From: Mucilaginibacter sp. OK098 | Lineage (GTDB): Bacteria > Bacteroidota > Bacteroidia > Sphingobacteriales > Sphingobacteriaceae | Assembly: GCF_900142915.1 (NCBI RefSeq) | Contig: NZ_FRCM01000001.1 | Coordinates: 992,001 to 1,056,000 of the forward strand | Direction of reading: 5' to 3' | Length of the DNA stretch: 64,000 nucleotides | In this document: positions 24,828 to 32,303 of the stretch, one piece after another | Layout: each line of letters starts with the position of its first letter | Numbering within the stretch: position 1 is the first letter of the stretch | Program-made: the position numbers and the translations under genes | The notes under the pieces: generated by a model | Seen by the model: only the letters and a program-made list of their open reading frames with translations | Database searches by the model: none | Told to the model about the DNA's origin: nothing

Positions 24828-26330
24828 ATGGGATTAAAGGCAGCATTAAGCAAACCTTTTGCCGTAATAGTTAACAGCCGGTTAAACAAGCTCCGCAAAA
24901 ACGCAGTTGCATTGCAGCAAAAAACATTTGAACAGCTTCTCAGCAAGGCAAAAGATACTGCTTTTGGTAAGGATCATCATTTTGAGCAGATCAGCAATTA
25001 TGATGATTTTAAAAAGAATATCCCCATCCGCGATTACGAAGAATTAAGGCCATATATTGACCGGGTTACCAAAGGCGAAGAGAATGTATTATGGCCCGGT
25101 AAACCAGCTTACCTGTCAAAAACCTCTGGCACAACTTCGGGCGTTAAATATATTCCCATTTCAAAAGAGAGTATGCCCGAGCATATTAAAGCTGCCCGGA
25201 ATGCCTTATTGAGTTATATCCATGAAACCGGCAATGCTGATTTTGTTGATGGGAAGCTTATATTTTTGCAGGGCAGCCCGGTGCTTTCCGATAAAGCAGG
25301 TATTGCTACCGGCAGGCTATCTGGCATTGTTGCCCACCATGTGCCTGGTTACTTGCAAAAGAACCGCATGCCAAGCTACGAGGTTAATTGTATTGACGAC
25401 TGGGAACAAAAGGTTGATGCCATAGTTGAAGAAACCAAAAACCAGGATATGCGCCTCATCTCGGGCATCCCGCCCTGGTGCCAGATGTATTTCGACAGGC
25501 TTTCGACAGTATCCGGCGGTAAAAAAATAAAAGATATTTTTCCAAATTTTAAGTTATTTGTACACGGCGGTGTTAACTACGAGCCTTACCGTGCCCGGAT
25601 GGAAGAAAGTATCGGCTTTAAAATTGATTCTATTGAAACTTACCCGGCATCCGAAGGTTTCATCGCCTTCCAGGATTCGCAGAAAGAAAAAGGTTTATTG
25701 CTAATGGTTGATTCAGGGATCTTTTATGAATTTATCCCTACCGATGAGTATTTCAATGAAAACCCAACCCGCATCAGCCTTAAAGATGTTGAGCTCGATA
25801 AAAACTATGCGCTGATATTAAACACTAGTGCCGGTTTATGGGGATACAGCCTGGGTGATACCGTTAAGTTTGTATCAAAAGATCCGTATAAAATTGTAGT
25901 TACCGGGCGTATAAAGCATTACATCTCTGCCTTTGGCGAACACGTAATTGGCGAGGAAGTTGAGCAGGCATTAATGAGTGTGGCCAATCAGCTGAGTGTT
26001 GATGTAATTGAGTTTACTGTTGCCCCACAGGTGAATCCGCCGCAAGGTGGTTTACCTTATCATGAGTGGTTTATTGAGTTTGGAACAGCACCTAAAGACC
26101 TGGAAGCTTTTTCATTAGCTGTTGACACAGCTTTACAACAAAAAAATATTTACTATTTTGACCTTATTGCTGGTAACATTTTGCACCCTTTGGTAATCCA
26201 AAGCTTAAAAAAGGATACCTTTATTAATTATATGCGCTCGCAAGGTAAGCTTGGGGGACAAAATAAGGTGCCGAGACTCTCAAATGATAGAAAAATAGCG
26301 GACGAATTGAAGGAGTATATAAAAGTATAA
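24828..26330 (+). CDS. GH3 auxin-responsive promoter family adenylate-forming enzyme
   Basis: A 500-residue protein of the GH3 family in the ANL superfamily. The ATP loop is YLSKTSGTTSGVKYIPIS (residues ~97-114). Other conserved stretches are IETYPASEGFIAFQDS and the hinge region LWGYSLGDTVKFVSKDPYKIVVTGRIKHYIS. Plant GH3 enzymes couple amino acids to jasmonate or auxin. Bacterial members are widespread in Bacteroidota and uncharacterised, presumably activating a carboxylic acid as acyl-AMP. It sits two bases after the membrane-protein gene and two bases before dxr. Confidence 0.88.
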   Translation: MGLKAALSKPFAVIVNSRLNKLRKNAVALQQKTFEQLLSKAKDTAFGKDHHFEQISNYDDFKKNIPIRDYEELRPYIDRVTKGEENVLWPGKPAYLSKTSGTTSGVKYIPISKESMPEHIKAARNALLSYIHETGNADFVDGKLIFLQGSPVLSDKAGIATGRLSGIVAHHVPGYLQKNRMPSYEVNCIDDWEQKVDAIVEETKNQDMRLISGIPPWCQMYFDRLSTVSGGKKIKDIFPNFKLFVHGGVNYEPYRARMEESIGFKIDSIETYPASEGFIAFQDSQKEKGLLLMVDSGIFYEFIPTDEYFNENPTRISLKDVELDKNYALILNTSAGLWGYSLGDTVKFVSKDPYKIVVTGRIKHYISAFGEHVIGEEVEQALMSVANQLSVDVIEFTVAPQVNPPQGGLPYHEWFIEFGTAPKDLEAFSLAVDTALQQKNIYYFDLIAGNILHPLVIQSLKKDTFINYMRSQGKLGGQNKVPRLSNDRKIADELKEYIKV

Positions 26331-26332
26331 TA

Positions 26333-27517
26333 TTGAGTAAAAAAAAGAACATAGCTATCCTCGGCTCAACAGGTAGCATCGGTACACAATCCCTTGAGGT
26401 TATTGGCAATAATCCTGAACTTTTCAGGGCTTATCTGTTAACGGCTCAAAATAATGCAGACTTGCTAATAGCACAGGCATTACAGTTTGATCCGGCGTAT
26501 GTTGTTATAGGCGATCAAAGTAAATATCAATATGTTAAAGATGCGCTTGCAACTTCTTCGGTTAAAGTATTGGCCGGTATTGAAGCCGTTATAGAAACGG
26601 TTACACATCCTGAGATCCACATTGTGATAACGGCAATGGTTGGCTTTGCCGGGCTTGAGCCTACTATTGCAGCCATAAAGGCTGGTAAAGACATCGCGTT
26701 AGCAAATAAAGAAACGCTTGTTGTTGCCGGTGAACTGATTACGGGCCTTGCTAAAGACCACAACGTTAAGATCCTTCCTGTGGATTCTGAACATTCGGCT
26801 ATTTTTCAATGCCTGGCAGGTGAAGAAGACAATAAGATTGAAAAGATCATCTTAACAGCTTCTGGCGGGCCTTTCCGGAGCAAATCATTGGCATTTTTAG
26901 AGAATGTTACCCGTGAAGATGCCCTTAAGCATCCAAACTGGGTTATGGGTGCTAAAATAACTATCGATTCCGCTTCGTTAATGAACAAAGGGCTTGAGGT
27001 AATTGAAGCTAAATGGCTGTTTAACCTGAAAGCTGAGCAGGTTGATGTAATTGTACACCCGCAATCTGTTATTCATTCAATGGTACAATTCCAGGATGGT
27101 TCAATAAAAGCACAAATGGGCCTGCCAGATATGAAGCTGCCTATCCAGTATGCCCTCACCTATCCTAAGCGAATAAAAAACGATTTTAAACGATTTGATT
27201 TTACAAGTTACCCTAATCTTACATTTGAAAAACCGGACCTTGCAACCTTCCGTAATTTAGCATTAGCATTTGAAGCATTAAAGCAAGGTGGTAATATGCC
27301 CTGCATTATTAATGCTGCAAATGAGATTGCCGTTGCCGGATTTTTGAACAAAAGCATAGGCTTTTTAGCCATGAGCAAAGTAATTGAACAATGTATGCAA
27401 CACATTGCCTTTATGAAGAGTCCTGATTTGGACGACTATTTGAATACTGATAAAGAAACACGCATCTTTGCGCAAAATTTAATACATCAAATGCCGTTAA
27501 AAGCATTACAATTTTAA
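26333..27517 (+). CDS. dxr: 1-deoxy-D-xylulose-5-phosphate reductoisomerase
   Basis: A 394-residue enzyme of normal length that makes MEP in the isoprenoid (MEP) pathway. It has the NADPH motif ILGSTGSIGTQSLEV at the N-terminus, ANKETLVVAGEL, the active-site LPVDSEHSAIFQC, TASGGPFR and MNKGLEVIEAKWLF. The start is TTG: no ATG or GTG lies between the upstream stop codon and the essential GSTGSIG motif. The gene begins two bases after the GH3-like gene and is followed 13 bases later by rseP, an arrangement often seen in Bacteroidota. Confidence 0.95.
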   Translation: MSKKKNIAILGSTGSIGTQSLEVIGNNPELFRAYLLTAQNNADLLIAQALQFDPAYVVIGDQSKYQYVKDALATSSVKVLAGIEAVIETVTHPEIHIVITAMVGFAGLEPTIAAIKAGKDIALANKETLVVAGELITGLAKDHNVKILPVDSEHSAIFQCLAGEEDNKIEKIILTASGGPFRSKSLAFLENVTREDALKHPNWVMGAKITIDSASLMNKGLEVIEAKWLFNLKAEQVDVIVHPQSVIHSMVQFQDGSIKAQMGLPDMKLPIQYALTYPKRIKNDFKRFDFTSYPNLTFEKPDLATFRNLALAFEALKQGGNMPCIINAANEIAVAGFLNKSIGFLAMSKVIEQCMQHIAFMKSPDLDDYLNTDKETRIFAQNLIHQMPLKALQF

Positions 27518-27530
27518 TATAAATATATAA

Positions 27531-28883
27531 ATGAGTATAGTGATCATGGTGGGCCAGTTAATCCTGGGCCTGTCTATTTTAGTAATCCTTCATGAACTTG
27601 GCCACTTTTTGGCCGCCCGTGCTTTCGGAATTAAGGTTGAAAAGTTTTACCTGTTTTTTGATGCATGGAATTTTAGTCTTTTTAAATTTAACTACAAAGG
27701 CGTTGAATATGGTGTTGGCTGGCTGCCACTTGGTGGTTATGTAAAAATTGCCGGTATGATTGATGAATCAATGGATACCGAGCAGCTTGCAGGGCCACCG
27801 CAACCCTGGGAGTTCCGCTCAAAACCGGCCTGGCAACGATTAATAGTTATGCTTGGCGGTATAACAGTGAACATCATACTGGGCATCCTGATATTTTGGG
27901 TATTAACTATTAAATACGGGGAAAGTTACACGCCGAACTCTGAAGTTCAATACGGTATTGTGCCAGGAAAAATCGGTTTAAGAATTGGTTTGCTTCCCGG
28001 CGATAAAATAACGGCTATAAACGGCAAAAAAGTTATACGTTTTGAAGAGCTCACCGGCACCGAAGTAATATTAGGTAATACAGACCTGACGGTAAAACGC
28101 GGTGATCAAATCCTACATGTAAGGGTTCCGGGTAATTTAATAAATGATCTTTCCGATATGAAGATCGATGACTTTATAAGCAGGCTCCCCCGTTTAAAAT
28201 TTGCAATTGACACCGTAGTACCTCATAGTTACGCCAATACCGCCGGCTTACTTAAAGGGGATAGCATTACGGCTGTAAATGGTGTTAAGATCCAGTTTTT
28301 TGATCAGTTGCAATCTGAACTTAAAAAATATGAAGATAAAAAGGCCACACTTGAAATAAAAAGGAATGATGTAGTTTCGCAGGTAATTACTGACGTTAAT
28401 AAAGACGGAGCGCTTGGCTTTAAAGATGGCAGAACAGGAATTGGCGCTAAATTTATTGAGCCCGCACAAAAGAAACTAACCTTTGGGTTTTTTGGTTCAT
28501 TCCCAAGAGGCGCTACAAAAGCATGGGGTACTTTTACAGATAATGCAAAAGGCCTGGGCAAGGTATTTAAGGGCGAAGTTAAGTTTAACAAGGCTGTTAG
28601 CGGCCCTGTGGCTATTGCAACCATGTTTGGCTCGCATATCGATTGGATCCGTTTCTGGAGCCTGGTTGGCTTTTTATCAATGGTACTGGCTTTAACCAAT
28701 TTACTGCCTATCCCTGCGCTTGATGGTGGGCACGCTTTATTCCTGATCATTGAAATGATTAAAGGAAAACCACTAAGCGATAAGTTTTTAGAACGCGCCC
28801 AAATAGTAGGTTTTGTAATACTGATAACCTTAATGGTATTTGTATTTGGCAATGATATTGTGAAACAGATTGTAAAGAAATAA
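27531..28883 (+). CDS. rseP: RIP metalloprotease, site-2 protease family
   Basis: A 450-residue inner-membrane zinc protease. HELGH (His21, Glu22, His25) lies in the first membrane helix, and the second zinc motif NLLPIPALDGGH is near residue 400. Two PDZ regions lie between (IVPGKIGLRIGLLPGDKITAING and VPHSYANTAGLLKGDSITAVNG, the latter less canonical). In E. coli RseP cuts anti-sigma factor RseA and signal peptides. In this genome FecR-type anti-sigma factors, one of them in this window, are plausible substrates; that is inference. Confidence 0.95.
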   Translation: MSIVIMVGQLILGLSILVILHELGHFLAARAFGIKVEKFYLFFDAWNFSLFKFNYKGVEYGVGWLPLGGYVKIAGMIDESMDTEQLAGPPQPWEFRSKPAWQRLIVMLGGITVNIILGILIFWVLTIKYGESYTPNSEVQYGIVPGKIGLRIGLLPGDKITAINGKKVIRFEELTGTEVILGNTDLTVKRGDQILHVRVPGNLINDLSDMKIDDFISRLPRLKFAIDTVVPHSYANTAGLLKGDSITAVNGVKIQFFDQLQSELKKYEDKKATLEIKRNDVVSQVITDVNKDGALGFKDGRTGIGAKFIEPAQKKLTFGFFGSFPRGATKAWGTFTDNAKGLGKVFKGEVKFNKAVSGPVAIATMFGSHIDWIRFWSLVGFLSMVLALTNLLPIPALDGGHALFLIIEMIKGKPLSDKFLERAQIVGFVILITLMVFVFGNDIVKQIVKK

Positions 28884-28902
28884 TTTGTTATTGATCCAAA
28901 AA

Positions 28903-28935
28903 AAAAGGCATCTGGCTTATTGTCAGATGCCTTTT
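28903..28935. terminator. Bidirectional terminator after rseP
   Basis: AAAAGGCATCTG pairs with CAGATGCCTTTT around a nine-base loop, between convergent genes, with A and T tracts at either side. Confidence 0.85.
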
Positions 28936-28950
28936 CTGTTACTGATCAGC

Positions 28951-29541
28951 TTAAACAGACGTATCTCCTTCTAAAGGAGTTGCATATAATGGTGCTTTCT
29001 TTTTTATACAAGCTGCAATGATCAAAGAAAGTACAACATACAAAATCAGTCCGTAGCCAAAAGCTTTTATTTCATTTATTAAAGTAGGCTGTAATTTAGC
29101 TATAAACTCTCCATTTTGAAAGGATTTTGTGTACTCATCAATTTTATCCTGAGATACATTGGAACTATTTAATCTGGCAGTTAAACTTTCAAGTATAGCA
29201 CTATTTGCTTTTACTGGTAGTTGAGGGTCAACAAACTTAAAAAGTACAAAATTATAAGCCACTGAAAATAAGGATAAAATTATCCCCATAATAAATATAC
29301 TTTTAAACGCCTGACCAAAAGACCAATACCCTCCTATTTTCTTTCTCACGTCCAATCCCAACACAACTAAAAGGGTAATCACTAAAACTAAAATTATTAT
29401 ACTAATCCAGTAGTTTGTAAATTGCATTAAAGGGTCAATAATGTAAAAAACAATAGAAAGCACAATTGAAACAAGACCGATTAGTAGCCCATGTTTAATC
29501 GAAAAATTAGTCATTGAAGAGTCTTGAACTTGATCAGTCAT
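28951..29541 (-). CDS. DUF4199 domain membrane protein
   Basis: A 196-residue protein with four predicted membrane helices (about 15-35, 42-63, 85-107 and 170-188). The segment KKIGGYWSFGQAFKSIFIMGI is typical of DUF4199, a Bacteroidota family of unknown function. A paralogue with the same layout and the matching segment RKNIGGYWTFKQATTGIFTMF is encoded just upstream at 29742-30320, so they probably arose by tandem duplication. Confidence 0.85.
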   Translation of the reverse strand: MTDQVQDSSMTNFSIKHGLLIGLVSIVLSIVFYIIDPLMQFTNYWISIIILVLVITLLVVLGLDVRKKIGGYWSFGQAFKSIFIMGIILSLFSVAYNFVLFKFVDPQLPVKANSAILESLTARLNSSNVSQDKIDEYTKSFQNGEFIAKLQPTLINEIKAFGYGLILYVVLSLIIAACIKKKAPLYATPLEGDTSV

Positions 29542-29685
29542 AACAATAAGATTTAATGGTTGATTAGGTATATTTTATCTAAAATTAAAAATTAATTCTA
29601 ATATCAATACATAAAACAATATATTACTATCAATAAATTTACTTCAATTTATTGATAATAATGTTGCGATGTCTATCAGCCAATA

Positions 29686-29719
29686 AAAAAGGCAAAGCTT
29701 ATTAAAACTTTGCCTTTTT
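29686..29719. terminator. Terminator after the second DUF4199 gene
   Basis: AAAAAGGCAAAG pairs with CTTTGCCTTTTT around a ten-base loop, just downstream (on the minus strand) of the gene ending at 29742. Confidence 0.8.
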
Positions 29720-29741
29720 GTATTTTTAATTTATCACCTCG

Positions 29742-30320
29742 CTATACCTGGTTTGTGTACACAGGCGGATCTTTTTTAAACAGTGAACCAAATATTAAGG
29801 CTAACAGAAATATAAACAGGATAGAGATAACTATTCCCTGGATAGTGCTGCCTATAGTTGTATTTTGCTGTTGTGTAAAGTCCTTCTTCATTTCAGCAAT
29901 ATCTTTATCAATAGCCGCTTGATTATTACCTCTTTGCTTTAATATATCTGCTTTTGCGTTTATTGCAGCAGTTTGTGTTTTTTGAATGCCGTTAGGTTCA
30001 ACAAACTTATCGAAAACTATGCTTTTACCTATAAACTGTACAAGGTAAGCCACTAAAAACATAGTAAAGATACCTGTGGTAGCTTGTTTAAAAGTCCAGT
30101 ACCCTCCTATGTTTTTGCGCGCATTAAAGCAGAAGAACACCACACAAAAAATAGGTATAAATACAGAAAAAATAATGGGACCGGCTACAAAAAGCACAGG
30201 CGATTTGGTGATTGATGTAATAAAATAATACGATAATATGCTAAGCCCTGTTATTATAAGGCCTAGTAGCAAACCGCTTTTAACCCCGTTTATTTTTATT
30301 TGTTGTTCAATATCATTCAT
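29742..30320 (-). CDS. DUF4199 domain membrane protein (paralogue)
   Basis: A 192-residue protein with four membrane helices, the same topology as its neighbour at 28951-29541, and the shared motif IGGYWTFKQA. Function unknown. The region between helices 3 and 4 is charged and helical (ADILKQRGNNQAAIDKDIAE). It lies 22 bases downstream of the acidic protein gene, so these minus-strand genes may be cotranscribed, but the terminator after it separates it from the next paralogue. Confidence 0.85.
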   Translation of the reverse strand: MNDIEQQIKINGVKSGLLLGLIITGLSILSYYFITSITKSPVLFVAGPIIFSVFIPIFCVVFFCFNARKNIGGYWTFKQATTGIFTMFLVAYLVQFIGKSIVFDKFVEPNGIQKTQTAAINAKADILKQRGNNQAAIDKDIAEMKKDFTQQQNTTIGSTIQGIVISILFIFLLALIFGSLFKKDPPVYTNQV

Positions 30321-30342
30321 TAGTATGATGGTTTTTTATGGA

Positions 30343-31011
30343 TTATCTAAAGCTGATCAATATTTCTAATACAGCCATATCAAATTCCTTATCAATTGCA
30401 TTATCAGCTATGCTGTTTTTAACTTCAACAGATGGGTCTGTATTTTGAAAAAAGCACATGATAGGGTAAAACAGTTCTTTTAACTCCGAATCTTCAGCCA
30501 GATTTGCGCCTACGATGTGGATTTCGCCAACAGGGCTATCCATTAACACCTGGTGAGCAATAACCGGTTCGTAAATGCGGTACTCGTCCTGGAACTCGTC
30601 TTCATCGACCAGTAAAAACTCTTTTAAATAGTCTTCAAGTCCGGGTTCAATATCTTCGTCTTCACATTCGTTCAGATAAAGCAGCAGGTTTAAAAGTTCG
30701 GTACCGCGATCGAGGGTTTCTTCTTCAATAGCCTCCCACTCCGGGGTATCCAGGTAATCCTCTTCCAGTTTTTTAACATCAGCGCTAAAGAAATTTATCA
30801 GCAGCAAATCAAAAAATACTTCGCGTAATGCATCCAGCTTCGGGTAATCATCAAACACCTCATCAAGCAGGGCTACTTTACTCATAAAGTCTTCTTCAGA
30901 ATCAAACACTTCGCCCAACACTTCTGTAAATGGCGTAGCATCAAAGCTGCTATATTTTGAAAAAGCTTCTAAAGCGGCTTCAATGGCTGTTTCTACTTTT
31001 TGGTCGATCAT
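30343..31011 (-). CDS. Highly acidic hypothetical protein
   Basis: A 222-residue soluble, mostly helical protein very rich in Asp and Glu (for example ECEDEDIEPGLEDYLKEF and LVDEDEFQDEYRIYEP). No signal peptide and no family I can name. It is five bases downstream of the dihydroorotase-like gene on the same strand, so translation is probably coupled and a shared role is possible. Confidence 0.7.
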   Translation of the reverse strand: MIDQKVETAIEAALEAFSKYSSFDATPFTEVLGEVFDSEEDFMSKVALLDEVFDDYPKLDALREVFFDLLLINFFSADVKKLEEDYLDTPEWEAIEEETLDRGTELLNLLLYLNECEDEDIEPGLEDYLKEFLLVDEDEFQDEYRIYEPVIAHQVLMDSPVGEIHIVGANLAEDSELKELFYPIMCFFQNTDPSVEVKNSIADNAIDKEFDMAVLEILISFR

Positions 31012-31016
31012 GATTT

Positions 31017-32270
31017 TTATTGTTTATGCAGGTGATTGTTGTTACAGGTTAGCACCACTTTCCCTTTTAAATTTAACCCTATAAAGGGCGAATTATATGA
31101 TTTTGATTTGTTATTTTTCTTATTGTATTCCCATTCTTCATCAATGTCTAACAATACCAGGTTAGCATCTTGTCCTTCGGCAATAATAGCCGGGTCAACA
31201 TTTAATATTTCACGGGGATTAACAGCCAGCTTTTGTATAATAAGCTCCAACTCCAGTCCGGATTTCAGTGCAAGGGCAAAGGCAGTTTGTAAACCAATGA
31301 TCCCAAATTCCGCCACTTCAAATTCAACATCTTTAAATTCCACCTCGTGTGGGGTGTGTTGCGATACTATAGCATCGATGGTGCCGTCTTTAAGGCCTTT
31401 CAGCAAAGCATTTACATCATCGCGGGTACGTAATGGCGGTTTAACCTTATAAAGGCTGTCGAAGCCTACAAGCGCTTCATCAGTAAGCACCAAATGGTGC
31501 ACGGCCACATCGCAGGTTACTTCAAGCCCCTTACGTTTAGCTTCTCTTATCAGCTCAACCGAGCGTGTGGTTGATATGGTGCTGAAATGGATCCGTGAGC
31601 CGGTATATTCGGCCAGGTAAAGATCCCTGGCTATCATCAGTTCTTCCGCTAATGGCGGGATGCCTTTCATGCCTAACAGTGTGCTTATCTCACCCTCGTT
31701 AACTTTTGCTTTACCTGCAATGGCGGTATCTTCCGGGTATGACATGATCAGCGCATCAAAGCCCTGCGCATACAATAAAGCGCGCTCCATAAGCCCGGCA
31801 TCCTGTACGGGCCTGTTACCATCAGTAAATGCTTTGGCCCCGCTCAAAAACATATCATACATTTCGGCCAGGTCTTTACCTTCGCGTTTGTGAGAGATAG
31901 CGCCTAAGGGATATACATCAACCAAATTCCTTTTGGCCCGGTTCATTAAATATTCAATTTCGGCCTTTGAATGCACCGGGGGGATCGTGTTTGGCATTAA
32001 AGCTATCCCGGTAAATCCTCCTGCGGCGGCAGCGGCTGTACCGGTGTGCAAATCTTCTTTTGTTTCAAGCCCCAGTTCGCCGATATTACAGTTCAGATCA
32101 AAAAAGCCGGGTGATACATATTTGCCTTCTGCTTCCACTAATTCCGCATCGGCTTCCAGTTCGGGGGCTATTTTGCTGATCACCCCTTTCTCAATTAAAA
32201 TATCAACAACCTGCTGATTAAAGGGCGAATTAGGATCAATAATTGTTGCGGATTTAATAAGCAAATTCAT
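31017..32270 (-). CDS. Dihydroorotase-like amidohydrolase lacking the metal ligands (PyrC'-type)
   Basis: A 417-residue protein with the full amidohydrolase fold of class I dihydroorotase (PGFFDLNC, GTAAAAAGGFTGIALMPNTIPP, LAVNPREILNV). However, the catalytic metal site is gone: the HxH of the family reads Asn60-x-Asn62 in FDLNCNIG, the REPG motif is GELG, HAED is YPED, the second histidine of HxxHxST is Thr (HFSTIST), and ATDHAPH is VSQHTPH. Pseudomonas PyrC' is a known inactive homologue that serves as partner of aspartate transcarbamoylase. A similar structural or regulatory role is likely here. Confidence 0.85.
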   Translation of the reverse strand: MNLLIKSATIIDPNSPFNQQVVDILIEKGVISKIAPELEADAELVEAEGKYVSPGFFDLNCNIGELGLETKEDLHTGTAAAAAGGFTGIALMPNTIPPVHSKAEIEYLMNRAKRNLVDVYPLGAISHKREGKDLAEMYDMFLSGAKAFTDGNRPVQDAGLMERALLYAQGFDALIMSYPEDTAIAGKAKVNEGEISTLLGMKGIPPLAEELMIARDLYLAEYTGSRIHFSTISTTRSVELIREAKRKGLEVTCDVAVHHLVLTDEALVGFDSLYKVKPPLRTRDDVNALLKGLKDGTIDAIVSQHTPHEVEFKDVEFEVAEFGIIGLQTAFALALKSGLELELIIQKLAVNPREILNVDPAIIAEGQDANLVLLDIDEEWEYNKKNNKSKSYNSPFIGLNLKGKVVLTCNNNHLHKQ

Positions 32271-32303
32271 TTACTATGCTTTAAAAGGTGGGTTTTTATC
32301 CAT

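Noticed and set aside
28304..28852. 182-residue minus-strand frame opposite rseP
   Set aside because: Antisense shadow of a clear protease gene; no domain, promoter or conservation evidence.
31017..32270. Active pyrC dihydroorotase
   Set aside because: All the metal-binding histidines and the catalytic aspartate I could align are replaced, so catalytic activity is unlikely.
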